Source: JANOXC01 sp031418215 (GTDB taxonomy: Bacteria; Bacteroidota; Bacteroidia; AKYH767-A; OLB10). Taken from it: 64,000 bases of DNA. The position numbers and the translations under genes were made by a program. The stretch covers positions 1 to 64,000 of the forward strand of contig JANOXC010000070.1 of NCBI GenBank assembly GCA_031418215.1, in the 5' to 3' direction. Of the stretch, positions 42,701 through 51,200 are shown in pieces. The stretch's first letter is position 1. Every line of letters starts with the position of its first letter. Below the pieces are notes generated by a model. It was not told the origin of the DNA, did not search any database, and saw only the letters and a program-made list of their open reading frames with translations.

Positions 42701-43803
42701 CACCAGCTTCAATAACGGCAGGCTCAGCAGGTTTTACCATGCTTGTTACGGGTTCTAATTTTTTTACAAGCTCTGTTGTAAAGTGGAACGGAGTTGCACT
42801 TACAACAACATTCATCAGTGATTTATTTTTAAATGTTGCAATCCCTACCGGTAATATTACTACTGCAGGAACAGCAAGCATCACTGTTTTTAATCCGACA
42901 CCAGGTGGGGGAACATCGGGTATTAAAACTTTTACGATCAATCCTGCAACCGTTACCGTAAAGAAATTTTTATTCGATGCAACCAAAGCAGAAACAGCTG
43001 GCAATGCTGATTGGGTAATTGATGAAGACAACTCAACACCACAACGCATACCTACTCCTACACAATCTAATATTACCGGGTCAACAATCGAAACCTATTG
43101 GACCGGTGCCATCTCCAGCTGGGGAATTGCATTGGTAAAAAGTGGAAACGCCGTGGAAACACTTCCTTCAGGAACTGCTATCACCTACGGAAATGCAGGC
43201 AATATACAAGACCTTTCCAATTATGATGTATTTGTAGTTGATGAACCCAACATTCTTTTCACTGCTTCAGAAAAAACAGCCATATTGAATTTTGTAAATA
43301 ATGGCGGTGGATTATTTATGGTTGCTGATCATATATCATCTGACAGAAATAATGACGGATGGGATTCACCGGAAATTTGGAATGACTTGATGACAAACAA
43401 TGGTATAGTAAGCAATCCGTTTGGCCTGAGCGTTGACCTGACAAATTTTTCTGATTCAAGTAGTAATATTTTAAGCACATGGAGCAGCAATATAATTCTG
43501 AATGGATCTCAAGGCCCGGTTTCAACATTGGAATTTAATGCAGGAGCATCCATCACAATAAGTACAACAGCCAATCCAAATGCTAAAGGATTAATATGGC
43601 GAAGCAGCGTTACAAAAAACAATACTAACATCATGTGTGCTTCTTCAACATACGGTTCAGGAAGAGTTTTTTTGGTGACTGACAGCTCCCCTATTGATGA
43701 TGGTACCGGTGCAAGTGGAAACACTTTATTTGTTGGCTGGCCACTTTGCAGCCACACCCCACTATTTATGAATGCTTCGCTCTGGCTGGCGAAGTTGCAG
43801 TGA
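39703..43803 (+). CDS. Giant secreted phosphoesterase with TIG repeats and a GATase-like end domain
   Basis: 1366 residues from the ATG at 39703; a TTG three codons upstream was rejected. Signal peptide to about residue 26. Residues about 27-285 are a phosphoesterase/acid-phosphatase family domain: VLVLENHGYGQI, SHPSQPNYLQLFSG, VPNLMNDMHDG and LLIITFDEDDG, matching the metal-dependent phosphoesterase (phospholipase C-like) pattern. Then an Ig-like repeat, a beta domain, another Ig-like repeat, the shared module of about 105 residues (41518-41850), four TIG/IPT domains each ending PxPGGGTS (41860-42941), and a C-terminal alpha/beta domain resembling ThuA/GATase-like folds (FLFDATKAETAGNADWVID, GGGLFMVADH). 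No T9SS C-terminal domain is seen. Confidence 0.85.
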   Translation: MKNSLKSIVFLLSSILLLVPAQSIAVIPTPAHVVVLVLENHGYGQIRNAVAAPYLNSLVDDPYSALFTQSFGLSHPSQPNYLQLFSGSNQGILDNALPGILPFTTANLGASLLNNAHTFIGYSEDLPAASYNGEYFANYVRKHNPWVNWQGASLNGIPASSNQPFTAFPSNYNLLPDVSFVVPNLMNDMHDGTDPSRIATGDTWVQQNLNGYIQWAKINNSLLIITFDEDDGASNQQVFTLLIGDMVQHGTYANVINHYNILRMLEDMYALPHAGNASTASTIDYCWNSCYQITPYINPAGPLTVCNGNFITLTSSPSASYLWSTGATTSSISVALTGNYTVTVPSINGCSGTSLPVVVTAATAPTNATLFTETIGSVVSTTLITTHETNNGFDNDSLTMSGSGEIRNTNASTGYAAQYPAASGLGNAFLTNTAGKYFIISGINTTGLNNIQLSFGVYKNNSTGVGADGSNLSLQTSTDGITYNNTLTIPALPTGTGPDKWFYVTATGTIPAVPNLRIQFKQNGTVTQYRIDDIRLQYSTAPTITANGPLTFCQGGNVTLTSSSATNNLWSNGATNQSIVVTTPGIYSVVVNCASSTQVTITTTNCTAALNLKVFLEGYYSGTNSMMPVVDPVNFPTICDSITVELHDTTAGHSLVCYNKNTINTNGNGMFIFPATILNNIYYVVIRHRSTIETWTKNPVSFSSSVTNLDLTIPDSATQVIPAPILSSISPSSANAGSSAFTLTLTGSSFVNSSVAQWNGVALTTTYISNTQLTAIVPAATVLNTGSANITVFNPAPGGGTSSIQLFSINYPAPVLTAISPSSVTAGSSGFTMVLTGSNFSNTSVAQWNGISLTTSFVSSSQLNATVPPSNVVNTGTTAITVFTPAPGGGTSIIKPFTINNPAAVMSSISPSVVTAGAATFDMTVTGSNFVNGAVVQFNGVTLSTQFISSTQLIATISYTLVLVGGTASITVVNPSPGGGTSNGLTLTINFTVPVLSSISPASITAGSAGFTMLVTGSNFFTSSVVKWNGVALTTTFISDLFLNVAIPTGNITTAGTASITVFNPTPGGGTSGIKTFTINPATVTVKKFLFDATKAETAGNADWVIDEDNSTPQRIPTPTQSNITGSTIETYWTGAISSWGIALVKSGNAVETLPSGTAITYGNAGNIQDLSNYDVFVVDEPNILFTASEKTAILNFVNNGGGLFMVADHISSDRNNDGWDSPEIWNDLMTNNGIVSNPFGLSVDLTNFSDSSSNILSTWSSNIILNGSQGPVSTLEFNAGASITISTTANPNAKGLIWRSSVTKNNTNIMCASSTYGSGRVFLVTDSSPIDDGTGASGNTLFVGWPLCSHTPLFMNASLWLAKLQ

Positions 43804-44259
43804 GTCAACATGAATTGATTGAAGGCACCCGCTAATATATTTTATTTTTAATGCTTTTAATTTTTTAAGTAAAAAGTGCTACCCTTTTAATATATCCATT
43901 AAAAAACAACAATTCTGCCGATAATATAGGAAAATGGGTTGAAATCTGCATTGGAAGCAGGTTTCAGACAGGAGGAGTAAAGATTGTAATGAAATAGTTT
44001 TACACGCTGGTAAGCAAGTAGATTGGATAAACTCAAGCGATTAACCAATGGCTATATATATATATGTAATATTCGTTTGAATTATATGAAATATTATTCA
44101 GACATTTCTTGAATTTTCAATCTTGTCATGCTGAGGGCACCGAAGCATCTCAAAATCATTCCTGGAAAATATTTAATCAATAGCAGTACAAATCTTCATG
44201 CATCATAAATGTGAGATTCTTCATTACTTTCAGAATGACAAACAGGAATAAAATAATGG
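43804..44259. other. Intergenic region with an inverted-repeat element
   Basis: 456 bases between two genes that point at each other. It contains an AT dinucleotide run near 44055 and the large inverted repeat at 44123-44241, but no supported gene and no T-tailed terminator. Confidence 0.55.
44123..44241. repeat. Imperfect inverted repeat of the TCATGCTGAG...CGAAGCATCTC type
   Basis: Left arm 44123-44151 (TTGTCATGCTGAG, then GGCACCGAAGCATCTC) and right arm 44213-44241 are 29 bases each and match at 22 of 29 positions as inverted complements, with a 61-base centre. Elements of this kind are dispersed through many Bacteroidota genomes, and their translation gives the frequent spurious peptide CHSE..EESH; the minus-strand frame here reads CHSESNEESH. 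Confidence 0.8.
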
Positions 44260-46350
44260 CTATTTACTAATAAAAACAGATTTCGCCATAGTTTTTCCAT
44301 TAGCTGACATGCGGATAAAGTAAATTCCTGCATTGTAACCCTTTTCACTAACCGGTAAATCAAACTGATAAAATCCTTTTTCCTGGTATGTTGGGATTTC
44401 ATCAAACGAATTCACTAACTGACCCATTGTATTCAACAAATCAATTTTAACTTTTGAATTTTCTTCCAGGAAATAATTGATTGTTGTCAGGTTACTTTCC
44501 GAAGTGATGGAAAACAATTGCGATTGATCCATGATTACAGGTTGTGTTACAAAACCGGATTTCATGATACTAAACTGGTCGACAATTGCTCCTTGCGAGG
44601 TTAAGTATTTACAAGAAAGTGTATCCCCATTTACATCCATCACCATAGAACAGTTGTTGGTATGATCATTAAAAAACATACATGGCATTGGAAAACCAGC
44701 CTGCATCGTTCCGGGATCAACACCTGATGTTCCGCACACTGCATAAATAGTCCCGTTAAACGGAGCTGTTTTCACAAATGTATTTGTTGCTGTACTAACT
44801 TTCATCGAAGACGTAAAAGTGCCGGACAAGCCATAATGACCATTCATTAAAAAACTTCTTTCATTACTATGTGAATGCCCGCTAAGGACAAGATCTACAT
44901 GACTGTTTTCCAGCAATGGAATAATGTTGGTGCGCATATTAATTAATTCCGTTTCCGTATCACTGTTATGTGTTCCCAATGAATAAGGAGGGTGATGAAA
45001 ATAAACCACTGTCCATCGCTGTGTATTAACGGCTAAATCACTGTTGAGCCAGGCATACATTGGACTTGATGCAGTGTTTAAGGAGCCATAACTATCCAAC
45101 GAAATAAAATGAATGTTTGCATAATTAAAAGAATAATACTTTGACGATCCTGATGCAACGCCTCCTGCTTCACCCAACTTTGGTGTTGTGAAATTAGCGA
45201 AATAAGGAAAATTTGTAGAGAGTGAACTTGAAGACTGATAACCAATATTACCATAATCATGATTTCCTGGAGCCGGATAAAGCGGAATTTTCTTAAGCTG
45301 ATCAGGGTACTTATTAAAAACATTGTTTTGATATTCCACATCGGCACCAATTGAATAAGCATTATCACCTAACCATATCCATAAATTAGTTGGCGTTGAT
45401 CCTGTATAATTTACGTATGCATCACGTACGGCAACCTGGTGAGCAGAACCATTTCCAAAATCACCTGTTATCCAAGTGCGAACAGGGGTTGCACTTCCAC
45501 TCACCGGTGAAGAAAGAAAAGAATTGTTTATATCCCCTTGTAATACTTTCGATTTGGTGCCAATCGAATAATAATATCTAGTTCCCGGCAGTAATCCGGT
45601 TAAGTTGACAATATGTTCTGTTAAAAAAGCGGCATCGGATGCAGTATAGCCATAACTTAAAGCTGTACCGTATTGAACCCTTTTGTTAGCAGGTAAATCT
45701 GTACGCCATCGAATAGTTATTCCGTTCGGTGTAACTTTTTGAAGATACGGTCCTCTTGAAATAGTTGGTACCGGAGCAGTAACATAGGCATTAACCAATG
45801 CATTAAAACTGACATCTGTGCTGGTGATCGAACGTTGGTGTATTTCAACAGCCATTACATTATTCCCCTGAACAAATAAAGTGCTATTTAAAGTTAAGGT
45901 TGCCCATAAAGATTCATCAGGCCCTTCTATGGCCGCAGAAGCTGAAGTGGTATATGAAATGTTTCCTGTAGGCATGTTGTTCCGGTATGCTTCGGTTCCG
46001 TTTATATAAACAACTACGCCGTCATCGCGCAACAGGCTCATCACAATTAAAGCATAAGAAGATGGGTTATTAACGGTGAATGTTTTTCGAAAATAAGTAG
46101 TAATATATTTCTTTGCTTTGTTGGGTCCAAAACTTACAGTTGTTGCTTCATCGCCTTCTCCATATCCTAATTCAGCAGCACCACTTGCCCAGGAACTATC
46201 ATTAAATGAAGCAGTGCGCCACACAGTTCCTTGGTTGGTTCCATTATCCAGGTATTTCCAGGTGCTCCCTTTGGGGATCAATGACACCACCTGCGCTTGT
46301 AATAGCCCAATAAAACAAATGCAGATGATAAATACAACAGCCTTTTTCAT
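44260..46350 (-). CDS. Secreted purple-acid-phosphatase-like metallophosphoesterase with T9SS domain
   Basis: 696 residues. Signal peptide to about 19 (LLQAQ). A beta domain (about 20-190) precedes a fibronectin III-like domain (VPTISRGPYLQKVTPNGITI), the usual N-terminal partner of purple acid phosphatases. The metal-ligand motifs of the calcineurin-like fold are present: GDFGNG at 296-301, GDNAY at 328-332, GNHD with His364, FHHPPY, and GHSHSNER with His492 and His494. A T9SS-type C-terminal domain occupies about 615-696 (VKIDLLNTMGQLVNSF, NAGIYFIRMSANGK) without a YPNP opening. Predicted to release phosphate from organic esters outside the cell. Confidence 0.9.
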   Translation of the reverse strand: MKKAVVFIICICFIGLLQAQVVSLIPKGSTWKYLDNGTNQGTVWRTASFNDSSWASGAAELGYGEGDEATTVSFGPNKAKKYITTYFRKTFTVNNPSSYALIVMSLLRDDGVVVYINGTEAYRNNMPTGNISYTTSASAAIEGPDESLWATLTLNSTLFVQGNNVMAVEIHQRSITSTDVSFNALVNAYVTAPVPTISRGPYLQKVTPNGITIRWRTDLPANKRVQYGTALSYGYTASDAAFLTEHIVNLTGLLPGTRYYYSIGTKSKVLQGDINNSFLSSPVSGSATPVRTWITGDFGNGSAHQVAVRDAYVNYTGSTPTNLWIWLGDNAYSIGADVEYQNNVFNKYPDQLKKIPLYPAPGNHDYGNIGYQSSSSLSTNFPYFANFTTPKLGEAGGVASGSSKYYSFNYANIHFISLDSYGSLNTASSPMYAWLNSDLAVNTQRWTVVYFHHPPYSLGTHNSDTETELINMRTNIIPLLENSHVDLVLSGHSHSNERSFLMNGHYGLSGTFTSSMKVSTATNTFVKTAPFNGTIYAVCGTSGVDPGTMQAGFPMPCMFFNDHTNNCSMVMDVNGDTLSCKYLTSQGAIVDQFSIMKSGFVTQPVIMDQSQLFSITSESNLTTINYFLEENSKVKIDLLNTMGQLVNSFDEIPTYQEKGFYQFDLPVSEKGYNAGIYFIRMSANGKTMAKSVFISK

Positions 46351-46558
46351 TGTTTTTTCTCTTGTTTAATAAAGGTGCTTTAAAGTTAAGCGGAAATCTA
46401 TTTCTAATTTTTTATTTCGGCAAGGAAATCATGCTGAGCCGGCAAAAAAGGAGGATTTTCGCCTTAAAAAAGCCTGATTTTGCTTCCGAACAGGAAATAC
46501 CTTCCAAAAATGATTACCCGGTATATGCCCGGACATTTTACTTTTACGTTCTTAAATT

Positions 46559-47791
46559 ATGAAACGTTTACTGTCATTATATACGGAGTCCTATGCCAAT
46601 CTACAAAGAAACATATGGATACTATCCATTGCTTTGTTCATCAACAGGAGTGGTTCGATGGTATTGCTTTTTACTTCGCTTTACCTGACCAATGATTTAC
46701 ATTTCAGTATTGCACAAGCAGGCTTGGTGATGAGTTTTTATGGTATTGGCAGTGTACTTGGTTCTTATGCAGGTGGCTGGCTTACTGACAGGAAAAACTT
46801 TTTCGATATTATGATCATTTCTTTGCTGAGCAGTGGATTGATTTTATTGTCGCTATTATTTGTTACCACGCCGTTTATGCTTGCGGCCATTATTTTTACT
46901 TATGCATTTACAGCAGACTTGTTCCGTCCGGCAAATGCTGCCGCCATCGCAGCATACAGCACTCCTGAAAACCGTACACGTTCTGTTTCATTACTACGTA
47001 TGGCTATCAATCTTGGATTCTCCGTAGGTCCTGCAGTTGGCGGATTTATTGCATTGCATTTGGGATATAAATGGTTGTTTGTATTGGATGCCTCAACAGG
47101 ATTTGCAGCTGCGCTGATGTTATATATATATCTTCCCAAACATCCATCTGTCGAAAAGCGTGCTGACTCTGCCATACTGCAGGACAGTAAGACATCAGCC
47201 TATCGCGATGGCCGATATTTGTTTTTTATTTTTTTGGTGGCATTGTATGGTATTGGCTTCTTCCAGATTTTTGCCAGTATGCCGCAGTACTTCAGTAAGG
47301 TTTGCCATTATAAAACCGATGTTATTGGTTTATTACTGGCATTGAATGGATTTCTTGTTGTTGTTATTGAAATGCCTTTAATCAGTGTACTGGAAAAGAA
47401 AAAACAAAAGAAAATATTCCCTTTTATAATCGCCGGCACATTATGTCTGCCAGCCGCCTTTGCTATTATTTTGCTTGGAAAAGGAATGATGGTATGGGCT
47501 GTGATTTACACACTGGTGATTACACTTTCAGAAATATTTGCTATGCCATTTATGATGAACTATTCATTAAACCGTCCACCACGCGAAAGACAAGGTCAAT
47601 ATTCTGCACTATACTCTATTGCCTACGGAATTGCCAATATTGCAGCGCCACTGCTTGGACTGGGTATTGCAAGTGCCTATGGATTTGATAGGATGTTTTA
47701 CTTTTTTGTTGCACTGGGGTTTGCAACAGCGTTAGGTTTCTTGTTAATAAACCGATTGACGATAAAAGACGAATTAATTGGCAATCCGTAA
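46559..47791 (+). CDS. Major facilitator superfamily transporter
   Basis: 410 residues with 12 predicted transmembrane helices. The loop between helices 2 and 3, GSYAGGWLTDRKNFFDIMII, is the MFS GxxxDRxGRR-type motif, and the RxNRPPRERQGQYSALY segment between helices 10 and 11 is typical of the MdtH/YajR-like drug-exporter branch. The ATG at 46559 opens after an amphipathic N-terminus (YTESYANLQRNIWILSIALF). Likely exports drugs or metabolites; the substrate cannot be told. Its stop lies 2 bases from the stop of the convergent NTF2-like gene. Confidence 0.9.
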   Translation: MKRLLSLYTESYANLQRNIWILSIALFINRSGSMVLLFTSLYLTNDLHFSIAQAGLVMSFYGIGSVLGSYAGGWLTDRKNFFDIMIISLLSSGLILLSLLFVTTPFMLAAIIFTYAFTADLFRPANAAAIAAYSTPENRTRSVSLLRMAINLGFSVGPAVGGFIALHLGYKWLFVLDASTGFAAALMLYIYLPKHPSVEKRADSAILQDSKTSAYRDGRYLFFIFLVALYGIGFFQIFASMPQYFSKVCHYKTDVIGLLLALNGFLVVVIEMPLISVLEKKKQKKIFPFIIAGTLCLPAAFAIILLGKGMMVWAVIYTLVITLSEIFAMPFMMNYSLNRPPRERQGQYSALYSIAYGIANIAAPLLGLGIASAYGFDRMFYFFVALGFATALGFLLINRLTIKDELIGNP

Positions 47792-47793
47792 AA

Positions 47794-48147
47794 TTACCTA
47801 TGATAAACTCTTGATGCTACAATTCGATTATTTTCAATTTCAAGCACTTCAGCCACATTCATATTCTCTTCGCCTGGGACAATCCTGATGTATTCCATAA
47901 AAACCCTTTCTTTATTTGCGGTAATTGTTTGCTCTTGATAATTCAGTTGCGGCAATCGTTCAAAAGCATCCTTCCACCAATCGCGCATTGCTGCTTTTCC
48001 TTTGATCAACCCCTTCGTCTCCGGTTTTCTGATTTTTAATTTCGGACTGAAATGAACAGCATTGTCATCATATAATGCGAGCAGTTTTTCCAGGTTATGC
48101 TCATTAAAAGCACTTAACCATTGTTTTGCTATTTGAACATTAATCAT
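47794..48147 (-). CDS. NTF2-like (SnoaL-type) protein
   Basis: 117 residues, the standard length for a single NTF2-like cone domain. IAKQWLSAFNEHNLEKLLAL, followed by YDDNAVHFSPKL, forms the first helices and strand, then GKAAMRDWWKDAFERLP and the paired strands VFMEYIRIVPGEENMNVAEV and LEIENNRIVASRVY. Members are small-molecule isomerases, hydrolases or binding proteins. No signal peptide. Convergent with the MFS gene. Confidence 0.85.
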   Translation of the reverse strand: MINVQIAKQWLSAFNEHNLEKLLALYDDNAVHFSPKLKIRKPETKGLIKGKAAMRDWWKDAFERLPQLNYQEQTITANKERVFMEYIRIVPGEENMNVAEVLEIENNRIVASRVYHR

Positions 48148-48239
48148 CTTATAAAATATTTTTTTGATGCTTTGCTTTATGCATTTAATAACACTTCACA
48201 AATCAAAGGAATGATATTCAGAGAAAACCTCCATTTTTT

Positions 48240-48268
48240 AAATTTTCAAATTGGCAAATTTTCAAATT
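48240..48268. repeat. 13-base direct repeat downstream of the giant LamG gene
   Basis: AAATTTTCAAATT occurs at 48240-48252 and again at 48256-48268 separated by GGC. It follows the stop of the minus-strand LamG/SprB gene by 12 bases. Similar AATTTGAAAATTTG strings are common between genes in this phylum. Confidence 0.6.
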
Positions 48269-48280
48269 AAAATCATATCA

Positions 48281-51200
48281 TCACTGCTCCGTAAAATCAA
48301 AACTGATGGCGCTTTCATTAAAATTTACAGGCTCTTTGCTCCAAGTTTCGATACTGCTCCGGTGTTTTATCGCGATATAATATTCGCCACAATGGAGATT
48401 GGTCATGTTGAAACTTACGTTGCCATTGATGTCTACTATTCCTTCTACGTGATATGCGGGGGAACTGCTAATTGGGAATGAATATAAATCAACATCAATA
48501 CTATCACACCACATTGGATGGTTAATTGGATCTAAAACAGCAGCCATCAATCCATTACCAATGTAATACCCTTCAAAAAAACATTTCATGTTAAATGCCA
48601 TATTATATACATCTGTATCGCCATCACAGTTATCATCAATGCCATTACAAATTTCTGTAATCAGTGGGTTGACTAAAGCATTGGAGTCATTGCAATCGCC
48701 ACCAATTGTAATATAACCTGTCGGTATTTGACATCCTGCTGTTACCATTAAAAGATCATCACCATAATTGTCGGCATCTACATCGGGATAGTAATTAAAT
48801 GAAGGTTCCGATAATGTTTTTTGATTCGTTACCACACAACCGATTGCATCGGTTACCGTAACCGAATACGTTCCGGGCAGCAAACTATCAATCGTCAAAT
48901 CCGTACTATTGTTGCTCCATTTATATATATAAGGAGTTACTCCATTTGCAAATTCTACAGATAAAATTCCATTGGTTAAGTTGCTGCAATTTATGTCCTG
49001 AACAACCGTTAAGTTTGCAGAAAGCTGATTTGTAGGTGAAGTAATGGAAAAATATTTTGCTGCTAAACAACTATTAGAATCCGTTACTGAAACCGAATAG
49101 TTCCCTGCTGTTAACCCTGAAATAGAATTTTGTCCGGATCCGTTGCTCCAATGAATCAGGAAAGGTGTTGTTCCACCTGTTATAGTTGCGAAAGCTGTCC
49201 CATCATTATTGTTTTTGCAAGTTACATTTGAAATATTTAATTGCACTTGTACAGGGTCGGGTTCTGTAATTGTAACCAAAGCCTTTCCAGTGCAGAGGCT
49301 GGATGTTTGCGTAACAGTGACTTGGTATGTGCCGCTACTGATACTCGTAATGGTACTCGTTGTTTTTCCTGTATTCCAAAGGAATTTATATCCTGATGTT
49401 GGTTGTACAGTTAAACTCGTTTTATTTCCAAAGCAACTTAACTTAAATGTTGGTGTAATGGAAGAAGAAATAGTTGCAACAACTGTTCCGGAAATGTTAA
49501 GCGGATTTCCGGCCATTGTTGCAATGCAGCCATTGTGGTCTTTTACCAAAGCAAAATAATTTCCGGGAGGTTGGTTAGTAAATGAATAACTTTTCTCCAT
49601 TACAGGTGCACGAAATGATATCCCTCCATCGACAGAATATAAAAATGGAGGTGCTGCATTGCTAAGACTGTCAATGGTGATAGTGATTTTTGCCGAGCCG
49701 CAATTCAATAACGATACAGAAGATAAACTTGTTGATGCCGAGAATTGTTTTGCAATAATTTCTGCCTGTTGCATCGCTGTACATCCTTTTGCATCGGTCA
49801 CTGTTACTGTGTAAATTCCATTGGGGAGTTCTTCAATCATCCCCGTGATGGCGCCATTATTCCATTGGTAATTATAGGTATTCATATTTCCGCCGGTAAC
49901 AACAGCCGTTATCTTCCCTGCTTTCTGATTGTTACAGTTATTTGCCGTTTGCAAATCAACCATAAACGGTGTGAGCGGTTGTGAAACACTCACCAAAAGT
50001 AATTGTGATAACAAAGTTGTGTCATTGCTGCTTCTTGCTCTTATATAATAGTTTCCTGATAAAAGGTTGGACAAAGTAATAGTATACGAGCCTGCCTGCC
50101 ATACACCATGATTGATGGAATATTCATAATTAGGCCCTGCTCCATTTGCTTGAACTTTAATCTCCCCCGTATTTGCACCATAACAAGTTACCGGTGTAAT
50201 GCTTGCAGTTATTGCAATTGGCCCCGGACAAGCTGCTTCGGCTATTGCTACACCATTACCAGGCATGTTTGGAGAAAGCCCAATATATATCCTATCAATT
50301 AAAATATTGTCGTTTAAAGAATGAACAGAAAGCAAATAGGGAACAGCATTAAGATCATATTCAACAGGTACATCAATTGTATCCATCATTAACCACATCC
50401 ATTCAGTACCTGAAATGCATCCCAATGTATGCCTTATAACATTGGCAGTATCATTTACATCCGTTAAATTAATATTGATTGATGGATTCACGTTTGACCC
50501 TGTTTTAAGTCTTGCCTTTATATATAAATAATAATGCGCTGCAGCAACAGGTTCAAAATGATATTCGTATGTATTTGCATTTCCGAATACATAAGAAGTA
50601 AAATTACGGTAATCACCATTCGTAATCGGCAGATGATTTACGTCCTCTGTGTGAATAGAACTTTCCAAAGAATTAGTAACATTGTCAAAGACCTCAGCCT
50701 CTAAATCAAAATCCCTGCTCCATCGTTCCGGATGTTCCCATTGATGCCATTTATCCAATTGATAAAAAACAACATCATTGGCATTGCCTCTTCTTCTGTC
50801 TAAAATATAGGTGCTCCCTTGTCTGCGAATATTAAATCGTAGCGAATCAACTGGCCCGACCCCTGCATTTAAATCAATTGTTACATTCTCCTCCAGTGGA
50901 GCATCCCCTACCATATTCACCAGTTTTTGAATCGATCCTGTGATGGCATATTTCAGAATTGGTGCGCCATTCAATTCACTGGCATCCTGTCTGATGGTAA
51001 TCAAATCCAAAGGACTGCCGGCATTAAATGCATATGCTTTTCCTTGTGACGCAACTCCGGGAGAAGAATTTATATTTCCTTCCAGTACATTCCCAAATAA
51101 GATCATGTGATCAATACGGCTTAGAATTGCCTGTGCATAGGATGGTATTGCCGCTTGCCATATATATCCTTTAGGGTTGGCTGTAATTTCATCATAGTAA

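Noticed and set aside
42132..43049. Two minus-strand frames (146 and 157 codons) opposite the TIG repeats
   Set aside because: Antisense shadows of the repetitive TIG-coding DNA; their own repeats mirror the plus-strand domains.
44196..44405. 69-codon minus-strand frame containing CHSESNEESH
   Set aside because: This is the well-known spurious translation of the inverted-repeat element; it also overlaps the end of the phosphatase gene.
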